A stretch of DNA of 6,385 nt from Clostridiales bacterium. GTDB lineage: Bacteria; Bacillota; Clostridia; Oscillospirales; QAMX01. Positions 1-5,908 of the stretch are shown piece after piece; the stretch's first letter is position 1; each line of letters begins with the position of its first letter. The stretch is from NCBI GenBank assembly GCA_016285815.1, contig JAEERN010000250.1:1-6385 (forward strand), in the 5' to 3' direction. The translations under genes were made by a program, and so were the position numbers. A model generated the notes under the pieces. The model searched no databases. It was given only the letters and a program-made list of their open reading frames with translations, and was not told where the DNA came from.

Positions 1-619
1 CGTACCGGCGCAGGTCACCGTCCCAGTAGACGACGCACTGGGTGTCGCTGCCGAAGCCGACGATGGGGTGGTGCAGGAAGTCCCGGGGCAGCTCCGGCGC
101 GCCCATGTGCCAGTTGACGCCGTCGGCGGAATAGCCGTAGGTCATGACGTCGACGATCCGGTCCGGCGCGCGGCGCGGCGCAGTGACGCCGATGAAGAAG
201 ATGCGGTAGCGCGCCTCGGGCGGGGCGGTGGGATCCACGAAGATCGAGTGGCCCTGGATGCCGAGGCCGCCGGTCATGGCCCGGTCGATCACGATGTTGT
301 TGCGCCGGTCCCCACCGAACTCGCAGAGGCCCAGCTCCGGCTTCTCCCAGTTGACGCCGTCCCGGCTCTCGGCATAGCAGAGATAGCCGCTGCCGTCGTC
401 GTCCATCCGGGTGAGCGCCTCGTACCAGAGGCGCCAGAGGCCGTCCTCGATGCGCAGGGTCATCCAGTTCACGGTCGCGCTTTCCCAGGGGCGGTCCGCC
501 GCCAGGCGGGGCGGGGTGAGCTCGGGCCGGTTCAGACGGATGCGCGCCTTGCCCCGGGCGCCCCAGACGTTGCCGTGGCCGGAGATGTGGGTCCTGTCGC
601 AGAGCAGTCGTTTTACCAT
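1..619 (-). CDS. Beta-propeller glycoside hydrolase-like protein (GH32/GH43-like), 3' part cut off by the window
   Basis: The first 206 codons of a leftward gene are visible; it continues beyond position 1. The start is ATG at 617-619, preceded by AAAGGAA about seven bases upstream. There is no signal peptide (it begins MVKRLLCDRTHISG), so a cytoplasmic protein is expected. Two blade-like motifs are visible: LWYEAL (64-69) with CYAESRDGVNWEKPELGL (81-98), and YGYSADGVNW (161-170). Also present are NNIVI (107-111), FVDPTAPPEARYRIFF (127-142) and SDTQCVVYWDGDLRRY (191-206). The S-x-DG-x-x-W repeats and the DP-x-PPE-x-RY segment are typical of five-bladed propeller glycosidases and relatives near GH32 and GH43. 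Substrate and catalytic acids cannot be assigned from this fragment. It lies 33 bp after the GH16 stop codon and is presumably co-transcribed. The propeller assignment is fairly likely; enzymatic activity is inference. Confidence 0.72.
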   Translation of the reverse strand, partial: MVKRLLCDRTHISGHGNVWGARGKARIRLNRPELTPPRLAADRPWESATVNWMTLRIEDGLWRLWYEALTRMDDDGSGYLCYAESRDGVNWEKPELGLCEFGGDRRNNIVIDRAMTGGLGIQGHSIFVDPTAPPEARYRIFFIGVTAPRRAPDRIVDVMTYGYSADGVNWHMGAPELPRDFLHHPIVGFGSDTQCVVYWDGDLRRY

Positions 620-652
620 GGGTGCTTTTCCTTTCGTCCGGTCCGGCGCGGG

Positions 653-1432
653 TCAGAACAGGGCGACGTCGTCTTTCTTCTGGAACACGCGGACGTAGTC
701 CACGATCATCTCCGTGGTCTCGCCGGGTTCGTGGCGGATCTCGTTGGGCAGCTCCAGCGAGACCACCAGCTCGTTGTCCTCTTCCGAGACGCCGTCGCCC
801 CACGAGGTCTCCGCCGTCAGCTTCCCGTCGACGAAGAAGCGATAGGTCTCCGTGGTCCACTCGCAGGCGTAGACGTGGAACGCCGAGCAGGCGTCCGGCA
901 CCGGGGTGTGGGCGGCGATCAGCGAGTCCAGCCCGCCGGGAGCGGCCTTGCTCTCCTTCATGCCGGACACGTGGATGGCGGATTCGGCGCAGGGCGTGCC
1001 GTCCGGGTCGGCGAAGGTCTCGAGAAAGTCGATCTCCGCGCCGCCGGGACCGCCGCGGGAGAGCTCCGGCTCATAGGGGTGGCGCGCCTGCGCCCAGAAG
1101 GCGCTCCAGACCGAGTCGCCCTTGGGAAAGTTGTCCGCGCAGATGCAGCGGATCTCGAACCAGCCGCGCAGGAAGCGCTTTTTGGCCGAGAGCATGCCGG
1201 CGTACCAGCCGGGGCCGTATTCCCCGTCCTTCCAGTCGGCGCGGAGGACGAGGAACCCGTTTTCCACCTTGACCTGAGACGGCGAGTTGAAGCCGCCGCG
1301 GCGGGGGCCGGGGGCGCGGTGAGCCCACTTTTCAAGGTCCAGCCCGCCGGCGGAAAAATCGTCGCAGAAGACGGGAACGTACCCGTCGGGCACGCGGAAA
1401 TCCGCGGCCTTTTGCAGAGAGGCGGTATCCAT
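653..1432 (-). CDS. Glycoside hydrolase family 16 protein (beta-glucanase type), no signal peptide
   Basis: This 259-residue protein belongs to family GH16, retaining enzymes that cut beta-1,3/1,4-glucans, xyloglucan or related galactans. The catalytic signature E-x-D-x-x-E appears as GAEIDFLETF (131-140), giving E133 as likely nucleophile, D135 as helper and E138 as acid/base. Other family landmarks are FCDDFSAGGLDLEKW (22-36), a GWFEIR strand (90-95), VWSAFWAQ (108-115), and FHVYACEWTTETYRFFVDGK (185-204), the usual 'EW...YVDG' strand. It ends in VDYVRVFQKK, the typical last strand, so the domain looks complete. The ATG at 1432 is preferred: AAAGGAG lies ten bases upstream and the promoter at 1490-1518 allows a leader of about 50 nt. 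An in-frame extension to 1579 would have to be translated from DNA upstream of that promoter's start. Unlike most GH16 enzymes it has no secretion signal, so it probably acts on imported oligosaccharides or leaves by another route. Exact substrate is unknown. Confidence 0.9.
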   Translation of the reverse strand: MDTASLQKAADFRVPDGYVPVFCDDFSAGGLDLEKWAHRAPGPRRGGFNSPSQVKVENGFLVLRADWKDGEYGPGWYAGMLSAKKRFLRGWFEIRCICADNFPKGDSVWSAFWAQARHPYEPELSRGGPGGAEIDFLETFADPDGTPCAESAIHVSGMKESKAAPGGLDSLIAAHTPVPDACSAFHVYACEWTTETYRFFVDGKLTAETSWGDGVSEEDNELVVSLELPNEIRHEPGETTEMIVDYVRVFQKKDDVALF

Positions 1433-1489
1433 GGGAGAAGCGCTCCTTTCTGGTGGGCGCCGACGGGGCGGCGCCTGTTTCCGATGTTG

Positions 1490-1518
1490 AGTATAACACA
1501 GCGCGGCGGGCAAGACAA
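1490..1518 (-). promoter_or_regulatory. Sigma-A-type promoter of the GH16 operon
   Basis: On the minus strand, TTGTCT (1513-1518) is followed after exactly 17 bp by TATACT (1490-1495). The TGT just before it forms an extended -10 (TGTTATACT). Transcription would start near 1483, about 50 nt before the GH16 ATG. It is divergent from the cysK promoter, with 54 bp between the two -35 boxes. Confidence 0.75.
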
Positions 1519-1550
1519 GGGGGCATGCCGGACTTTCCCCGCGCGGCGGC

Positions 1551-1601
1551 AAAAATTTTTTCGGGCGACCCGTTGACAAACGGCGAAGGATATGGTATTA
1601 T
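1551..1601 (+). promoter_or_regulatory. Strong cysK promoter with upstream A/T tract
   Basis: A perfect -35 box TTGACA (1573-1578) is followed after 17 bp by TATTAT (1596-1601), with TGG immediately before it as an extended -10. An AAAAATTTTTT tract (1551-1561) sits just upstream of the -35, where an UP element would be expected, in otherwise GC-rich DNA. Transcription would start near 1608. Confidence 0.85.
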
Positions 1602-1604
1602 ACT

Positions 1605-1627
1605 ACCAGCCGACCAAGTTGGTTGGT
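1605..1627. promoter_or_regulatory. Palindromic operator overlapping the cysK transcription start (probable Rrf2/CymR-type site)
   Basis: A dyad CCGACCAAGTTGGTTGG (1610-1626) pairs 7 of 8 positions around G1618. An outer pairing of 1605-1614 with 1618-1627 matches 8 of 10 positions, so ACC/GGT half-sites are stacked around the centre. It begins four bases after the -10 box and covers the predicted start, a classical repressor position. The Rrf2 regulator encoded immediately after cysK is the obvious candidate ligand; that link is inference. No matching palindrome is seen at the other three promoters. Confidence 0.62.
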
Positions 1628-1640
1628 AAATAACGCGGCG

Positions 1641-1693
1641 AAGGAGCTCTCCCGCGCGGCGGGGTCCTTCCCGTCCCCCAAAGGGGGAAAGGA
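1641..1693 (+). promoter_or_regulatory. cysK mRNA leader with two mutually exclusive hairpins around the ribosome binding site
   Basis: AAGGA occurs twice, at 1641-1645 and 1689-1693; the second is the core of the cysK Shine-Dalgarno. TCCTT at 1665-1669 can pair with either. Hairpin A is AAGGA (1641-1645)/TCCTT, closed by CCCGC (1651-1655)/GCGGG (1659-1663). Hairpin B is TCCTT/AAGGA (1689-1693), closed by CCCCC (1675-1679)/GGGGG (1683-1687) over an AAA loop. Hairpin B would mask the ribosome binding site and hairpin A would free it. Pairings are read directly; a regulatory switch is speculative. Confidence 0.35.
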
Positions 1694-1701
1694 GAAAGAA
1701 C

Positions 1702-2634
1702 ATGTCTGCGATCTATAAAACGGCCGATCAACTGGTGGGCGGGACTCCGCTGCTGGAGCTGACCCATCTCGAAAAAGAGCTGGGCCTCAAGGCCCGGATC
1801 CTGGCCAAGCTCGAGTATTTCAACCCGGCCGGTTCGGTCAAGGACCGCATCGCCAAGGCCATGATCGACGAGGCCGAGGCGTCGGGCCGTCTGCGTCCCG
1901 GCTCGGTCATCATCGAGCCCACCTCCGGCAACACCGGCATCGGTCTGGCGTCCATCGCCGCGGCCAAAGGCTATCGCATCATCATCGTCATGCCGGAGAC
2001 CATGTCCGTCGAGCGGCGCCAGCTGATGAAGGCCTACGGCGCGGAGCTGGTGCTGAGCGAGGGGGCCAAGGGCATGAAGGGCGCCATTGCCCGGGCGGAA
2101 GAGCTGGCGGCCGAGATTCCGGACAGCTTTATCCCGGGCCAGTTCGTCAACCCGGCCAACCCCAAGGCGCACTTTGAGACCACCGGCCCGGAGATCTGGG
2201 ACGACACCGACGGCGAGGTGGACTTCTTCGTGGCCGGCGTCGGCACGGGCGGCACGGTGACGGGCGTCGGGCAGTATCTGAAGAGCAAGAAGCCGGACGT
2301 CAGGATCGTCGCGGTGGAGCCGGCCTCGTCGGCGGTGCTGTCCACGGGCGTCGCGGGCAGCCACAAGATCCAGGGCATCGGCGCGGGCTTCGTGCCGGCG
2401 GTTCTGGATACCAAGGTCTACGACGAGATCATCGCGGTCGCCAACGAGGACGCCTTTGCTGTCGGCCGTCAGATCGGCCGCAGCGAGGGCGTGCTGGTGG
2501 GTATCTCCTCGGGCGCGGCGGTCTGGGCGGCCATCCAGCTGGCCCGGCGGCCGGAGAACGAGGGCAAGACCATCGTCGCTCTGCTGCCGGACACCGGCGA
2601 CCGCTATCTGTCCACGCCGCTCTTCGCCGACTGA
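1702..2634 (+). CDS. cysK: Cysteine synthase A (O-acetylserine sulfhydrylase)
   Basis: This is a full-length 310-residue PLP enzyme that makes L-cysteine and acetate from O-acetyl-L-serine and sulfide in the cytoplasm (EC 2.5.1.47). Fold-type II landmarks are all present: NPAGSVKDR (41-49) with the PLP lysine K47; the substrate loop PTSGNTG (73-79); MPETMSVERR (97-106); the phosphate-binding glycine loop GVGTGGTVTG (179-188); GIGAGFVP (225-232); and SSGAA (269-273), whose serine contacts the pyridine nitrogen. The C-terminus DTGDRYLSTPLF (297-308) is typical of CysK rather than of cystathionine beta-synthase. The ATG follows AAAGGAG with seven bases spacing. An operator palindrome covers the transcription start, and an Rrf2 regulator gene begins 95 bp after the stop. 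In Bacillus, CysK also acts as a partner of the Rrf2 protein CymR; whether that holds here is inference. Confidence 0.97.
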   Translation: MSAIYKTADQLVGGTPLLELTHLEKELGLKARILAKLEYFNPAGSVKDRIAKAMIDEAEASGRLRPGSVIIEPTSGNTGIGLASIAAAKGYRIIIVMPETMSVERRQLMKAYGAELVLSEGAKGMKGAIARAEELAAEIPDSFIPGQFVNPANPKAHFETTGPEIWDDTDGEVDFFVAGVGTGGTVTGVGQYLKSKKPDVRIVAVEPASSAVLSTGVAGSHKIQGIGAGFVPAVLDTKVYDEIIAVANEDAFAVGRQIGRSEGVLVGISSGAAVWAAIQLARRPENEGKTIVALLPDTGDRYLSTPLFAD

Positions 2635-2665
2635 GCCCGTCCGCGGCCCGGTCCGGAAAAAACGG

Positions 2666-2694
2666 TTGCCAGCGGGCCGGACCTGTGGTATACT
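2666..2694 (+). promoter_or_regulatory. Promoter of the Rrf2-family regulator gene
   Basis: TTGCCA (2666-2671) and TATACT (2689-2694) are separated by 17 bp, with TGG before the -10 as an extended element. Start is expected near 2701. The -35 lies in the loop of an inverted repeat, GGTCCGG (2650-2656) and CCGGACC (2677-2683). This could be an operator or a weak cysK-end hairpin. No clear intrinsic terminator follows cysK, so read-through from cysK is also possible. Confidence 0.75.
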
Positions 2695-2729
2695 GAGGAC
2701 GGAACAAGAGACGAGGGGAGGACGGCGCG

Positions 2730-3158
2730 ATGATCTCAACGCGGGGGCGATACGCGATCCGGGTCCTGGTGGACCTGGCGGAGCGTCGGAACGGCGGCTA
2801 CGTCCCCATGAAGGACGTGGCCGGACGGCAGGAGCTTTCGCTGAAATATATGGAGCAGATCCTGCCGCTTCTGGTCCGGAGCGGGCTGATCGAGGGGATC
2901 CACGGCAAGGGCGGCGGGTATCGCCTGCGGCGCGAGCCGGAGGACATCTCCGTGTGGGACGTGCTGACCGTGACCGAGGGCGGCGGGATGGCGCCCGTGG
3001 CCTGTCTGGCCGAGGACGCGCCCGCCTGCGGCCGCCGGGGCGAATGCCGGACCATCGCCATGTGGGAAGGGTACCGGCGGCTGACCGAGGACTATTTCCG
3101 GGGGATCTCGCTGGCCGACCTGATGCGGACTGAGGACGGCGGGAGCTACGTGATCTGA
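2730..3158 (+). CDS. Rrf2-family transcriptional regulator (CymR/IscR-like) with three C-terminal cysteines
   Basis: This 142-residue protein is a complete Rrf2 winged-helix regulator. MISTRGRYAIRVLVDLA (1-17) is the conserved first helix, MKDVAGRQELSLKYMEQIL (27-45) holds the helix-turn-helix, and GKGGGYRLRR (59-68) is the family's wing. The C-terminal helix carries C92, C100 and C106 (C-x7-C-x5-C), close to the IscR [2Fe-2S] ligands (C-x5-C-x5-C). However, the position matching the IscR histidine ligand is I109. Bacillus CymR lacks such a triad, so this protein may sense an Fe-S cluster or redox state rather than acting only through CysK. Start ATG 2730 follows AGGGGAGG by eight bases. Adjacency to cysK and the palindrome at the cysK start suggest it controls cysteine synthesis. 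Its last 41 codons are duplicated, in decayed form, at 5909-6047. Confidence 0.92.
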   Translation: MISTRGRYAIRVLVDLAERRNGGYVPMKDVAGRQELSLKYMEQILPLLVRSGLIEGIHGKGGGYRLRREPEDISVWDVLTVTEGGGMAPVACLAEDAPACGRRGECRTIAMWEGYRRLTEDYFRGISLADLMRTEDGGSYVI

Positions 3159-3170
3159 AGCGAGGAAAGA
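3033..3170. repeat. Left copy of a 138/139-bp direct repeat (rrf2 3' end)
   Basis: This stretch covers codons 102-142 of the rrf2 gene, the stop codon and 12 bases beyond. It is repeated in the same orientation at 5909-6047, 2.88 kb away. A hand alignment gives 16 substitutions and one single-base insertion, about 88% identity, with the first 27 bp identical. In this copy the reading frame is intact. The two copies flank the BspA-like gene. Confidence 0.88.
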
Positions 3171-3201
3171 CGGACCCGTGCGGGGATCCCGCACGGGTCC
3201 G
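3171..3201 (+). terminator. Intrinsic terminator-like hairpin after the rrf2 gene
   Basis: A perfect 14-bp stem (3171-3184 with 3188-3201, beginning CGGACCCGTGCGGG) closes a three-base loop, 12 bases after the regulator's stop. The downstream tail CTGTCTGTT is only moderately T-rich, but the stem is very stable. It separates the rrf2 transcript from the promoter of the next gene. Confidence 0.82.
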
Positions 3202-3276
3202 CTGTCTGTTCCGCCTTGAGGGAAAGAAAAAACGGACGGAACGGGACGGCGCTGAAAGATCCGCGGAAACGGACTG

Positions 3277-3332
3277 TTAAATATTTTTTGGAACTGAATC
3301 GTCTTGCGGTCCGGCTGCGGACGTGCTATAAT
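3277..3332 (+). promoter_or_regulatory. Promoter of the BspA-like gene, with A/T-rich upstream element
   Basis: TTGCGG (3304-3309) and a perfect TATAAT (3327-3332) are 17 bp apart, with TGC before the -10 as an extended element. A run TTAAATATTTTTT (3277-3289) lies where an UP element would act. The spacer contains a dyad, GTCCG (3309-3313) and CGGAC (3318-3322). Start is expected near 3339, giving a leader of about 50 nt. The TTG at 3304 is therefore promoter, not a start codon. Confidence 0.83.
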
Positions 3333-3390
3333 GGAGGCACGACCGGACAGAGGGACGGAAGGGATAATCGACGGGAAAGGGAGAGCTGAC

Positions 3391-5886
3391 ATGAAGAGCG
3401 GAACGGGAAAAGGCCTGAGGCGGATCTTGCTGACGCTGTCGCTGGCCGCGGTGCTGCTGATGGTTTTGCCGGCGGGGATCACCGGAGCAGCGCATGCGGA
3501 GGAGAACGTCGATCCGTTCAGAGGATACGAATATGAAGTGAAAAACGGAAAGGCAACGATCACGGGGTGTATCGGCTGTCCGACCGGAGCCCTGACGCTT
3601 CCGTCCCAACTGGGAGGGGCTCCCGTGACTGCGATCGGAGAAGGGGCGTTTTTACGCGAATCGCTGCTGACGGGCGTAACGATCCCGAACAGCGTGAAGA
3701 CCATCGGCGTGAAAGCTTTTTGCGGGTCCGGTCTTGAAAGCGTGACGATCCCGGACAGCGTGACGTCCATCGGGGAACAGGCGTTTTGCAGATGCCTCAG
3801 CCTGACGAGCGTGACGATCTCGAAAAAAGTGACGGCCATCGAGCCGGGAGTATTTCAGGATTGCCAGAGTCTTGAAAGCGTGGCGATCCCGTCCGGGACG
3901 GTCTCGATCGGGAGCGGCGCGTTCGAGAACTGTAAGGGTCTTCAAAGCGTGACGATCCCGGGTACGGTCGCCGGGATCGGATACCACGCGTTCAGCGGCT
4001 GCACGGCGCTGCAGAGCCTGACGTTGCAGGAGGGCACGACAAGCATCGGGATCGAGGCGTTTTACGGCTGCAGCGGTCTTGAAAGCGTGACGATCCCGGG
4101 CACGGTCGCCGAAATCGGAACGAATGCGTTTTCCCGATGTTCCGGTCTGAAGCGCCTGACGATCGGTCCGGGCGGGAAGATCATCCGCCGCGCGGCGTTT
4201 TACAGCTGCAGCGGCTTGACGAGCGTGACGATTCCAGACGGCGTGACAAAGATTTGCGAGCTGGCTTTCGGGCGCTGCAGCAATCTGAGGAGCGTGACGC
4301 TCTCCAAAAGCGTGACCACCCTCGAAACGAACGCGTTTTTCGAATGCGGAAGCTTGAAATCGTTCGTGTGCGCGGCGGACAACCCGACTTACAGATCGGA
4401 AGACGGCCTGCTTTTGAGCAGGACGGGAAAAACGCTGATCAGCGTTCCCGGCGGGCTTGTGCGCGTGACGATCCCGGACGGCGTGATCAGCATCGGGCCG
4501 CACGCGTTTGACTCCTGTGCGGCGCTGAAAAGCGTAACGATCCCGGACAGCGTGACCAGCATCAAGGAAAGTGCGTTTTCCTGCTGCACGGCCCTGGCGA
4601 GCGTGACGCTCCCGGACGGCTTGACCAAGATCGGGGACGCGGCCTTTGGCTGCTGCAGCAGCCTGACGCGCGTGACGATCCCGGCCGGAGTGGCCAGGAT
4701 CGGGGAGGCGGCCTTTGGCGCCTGCAGCAGCTTGACGAGCGTGACGATCCAGAACGGGACGACCGGCATCGGCGAGTCGGCTTTTTCCGGCTGTATCGCG
4801 CTGAAAAGCCTGACGCTTCCGAAAAGCGTGAAAAGCATCGGGGCGCGCGCCTTTCGCGGCTGCACGGCCCTGACGGGCATGACGATCCCGGAGGGGGCGA
4901 CCGGTATCGGGGCCTATGCGTTTTCCGACTGTACGGCGCTGAAAAGCGTGACGATCCCGGACAGCGTGAAAAGCATAGGGGGATATGCCTTTCAAAACTG
5001 CACGGCCCTGACGGACGTAACGATCCCGGGCAAGGTGACCGACCTGGAGGAAAGTACGTTTTCCGGCTGTACGGCGCTGAAAAGCGTGAAATGCGGATAC
5101 GGTCTGGTCACCATCGGGGGATCTGCCTTCTTCGGCTGCACGGCGCTGACCGACGTGACGATCCCGGGCACCGTGACCAGTATCGGAGAATATGCGTTCT
5201 GGTGCGAAAACCTGCGGTATGTGACGATCCCGTACAGCGTGACCGACATCGGGGCGTATGCGATACATGGCCGCTCCGGGCAGATGGTCATCTGTTGCCG
5301 GGCGTCGGCCAAGCCCTCCGGCTGGGACGTCGCGTGGGGCGGGATCGGAGAGACCGTTCACTGGGGCGTGCCGTACGACGCGCCGGCGGTGACGGTGAAG
5401 AACGGCGTGGCCGGGGCGAAGATCAGCTGGACGGACTGCGGCGACTGCGCCGGGTATCAGATCTATCGATACGAGAACGGGTCGTGGGTCAAGATCAAAT
5501 CGGTCAAGGCCTCGGTCACCAGCTTTACGGACAAGAGCGTCGCCAGCGGTGAGAAGGTGAAATACCGTGTGCGCGGCTTTACGCCGGGTCTGGCCGGTCC
5601 CTTCGGGGAAAGCGAAGAGACGATCTGGCTGGCCGCGCCGGCGATGGGGATCAAAGCCTACGCGTCCGGCATCAAACTGACGTGGGAGGCCGTGCCGGGC
5701 GCGACGCTGTACAACGTTTACCGCGCCGCGGCGGGCGGCAGTTACGCGAAGATCGGCACCAGCCGGACATTGGGCTACGTGGACCGCACGGCGGAAAGCG
5801 GAAACATGTACAGCTATTACGTCACGGCGCAGTATTCCAGGTATAGATCCAGTCACAATCCCGCGGTGACGGCCACGGCAAGGTAA
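3391..5886 (+). CDS. Secreted BspA-like leucine-rich-repeat protein with two C-terminal fibronectin-III-like domains
   Basis: This 831-residue protein has a type I signal peptide: a basic start (MKSGTGKGLRR), a hydrophobic core (12-30) and likely cleavage after AHA (34-36). After a lead-in (40-92) come ten LRR_5/BspA-type 23-residue repeats (93-321) with consensus LxSVTIPdsVtxIGexAFxgC. An irregular island follows (322-355, containing NPTYRSEDGLLLSRTGKTLI), then twelve more repeats (356-630). Two fibronectin-III-like domains finish it (about 664-748 and 750-831; GAKISWTDC, GYQIYRYENGSW, IKLTWEAVPGATLYNVYR). No LPXTG, SLH, dockerin or membrane anchor is seen, so it is probably released or loosely held. 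BspA-like proteins bind host proteins or mediate adhesion and coaggregation; the ligand here is unknown. ATG 3391 follows AGGGAG by seven bases. The repeats look lower in GC than neighbouring genes, and the gene lies between direct repeats. Confidence 0.93.
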   Translation: MKSGTGKGLRRILLTLSLAAVLLMVLPAGITGAAHAEENVDPFRGYEYEVKNGKATITGCIGCPTGALTLPSQLGGAPVTAIGEGAFLRESLLTGVTIPNSVKTIGVKAFCGSGLESVTIPDSVTSIGEQAFCRCLSLTSVTISKKVTAIEPGVFQDCQSLESVAIPSGTVSIGSGAFENCKGLQSVTIPGTVAGIGYHAFSGCTALQSLTLQEGTTSIGIEAFYGCSGLESVTIPGTVAEIGTNAFSRCSGLKRLTIGPGGKIIRRAAFYSCSGLTSVTIPDGVTKICELAFGRCSNLRSVTLSKSVTTLETNAFFECGSLKSFVCAADNPTYRSEDGLLLSRTGKTLISVPGGLVRVTIPDGVISIGPHAFDSCAALKSVTIPDSVTSIKESAFSCCTALASVTLPDGLTKIGDAAFGCCSSLTRVTIPAGVARIGEAAFGACSSLTSVTIQNGTTGIGESAFSGCIALKSLTLPKSVKSIGARAFRGCTALTGMTIPEGATGIGAYAFSDCTALKSVTIPDSVKSIGGYAFQNCTALTDVTIPGKVTDLEESTFSGCTALKSVKCGYGLVTIGGSAFFGCTALTDVTIPGTVTSIGEYAFWCENLRYVTIPYSVTDIGAYAIHGRSGQMVICCRASAKPSGWDVAWGGIGETVHWGVPYDAPAVTVKNGVAGAKISWTDCGDCAGYQIYRYENGSWVKIKSVKASVTSFTDKSVASGEKVKYRVRGFTPGLAGPFGESEETIWLAAPAMGIKAYASGIKLTWEAVPGATLYNVYRAAAGGSYAKIGTSRTLGYVDRTAESGNMYSYYVTAQYSRYRSSHNPAVTATAR
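3667..5280 (+). repeat. Tandem 69-bp coding repeats (LRR_5 array)
   Basis: Imperfect 69-bp units, each one 23-residue repeat, run in two blocks: 3667-4353 (ten units) and 4456-5280 (twelve units). A non-repeat insert separates them. Two units are 66 bp: the first, and the second-to-last (which ends CEN). The strongest conserved core is AGCGTGACGATCCCGG, coding for SVTIP. Because the unit is a multiple of three, slippage or recombination can add or remove whole repeats without breaking the frame. Confidence 0.95.
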
Positions 5887-5908
5887 AAAGCAGAAAAGGA
5901 ACGGACGG

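Noticed and set aside
15..860. Open frame on the minus strand rich in Arg, Pro, Gly and His overlapping both glycosidase genes
   Set aside because: It overlaps the propeller gene and the end of the GH16 gene in another frame, shows no domain, and has the Arg/Pro/Gly-rich bias of a shadow frame.
68..1576. Long plus-strand open frame opposite the two glycosidase genes
   Set aside because: The minus strand encodes clear GH16 and propeller motifs with ribosome binding sites and a promoter. The plus-strand frame is low-complexity and typical of antisense frames in GC-rich coding DNA.
1573..1701. Possible T-box riboswitch in the cysK leader (GGTTGGTAAATAACGCGG followed by CCGTCCC recalls the T-box antiterminator)
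   Set aside because: The predicted transcript start at about 1608 leaves only about 94 nt before the ATG, with no room for stem I and a specifier loop. The GGTTGGT words are better explained as one arm of the operator palindrome, and no terminator with a U-run follows.
3304..3390. Upstream TTG start giving the BspA-like protein 29 more residues
   Set aside because: That TTG is the -35 box of a near-consensus promoter. The ATG at 3391 has a well-placed AGGGAG and begins a proper signal peptide.
3667..5280. CRISPR-like array
   Set aside because: The 69-bp units are contiguous, coding, diverged and in frame, with no unique spacers; they are protein repeats.
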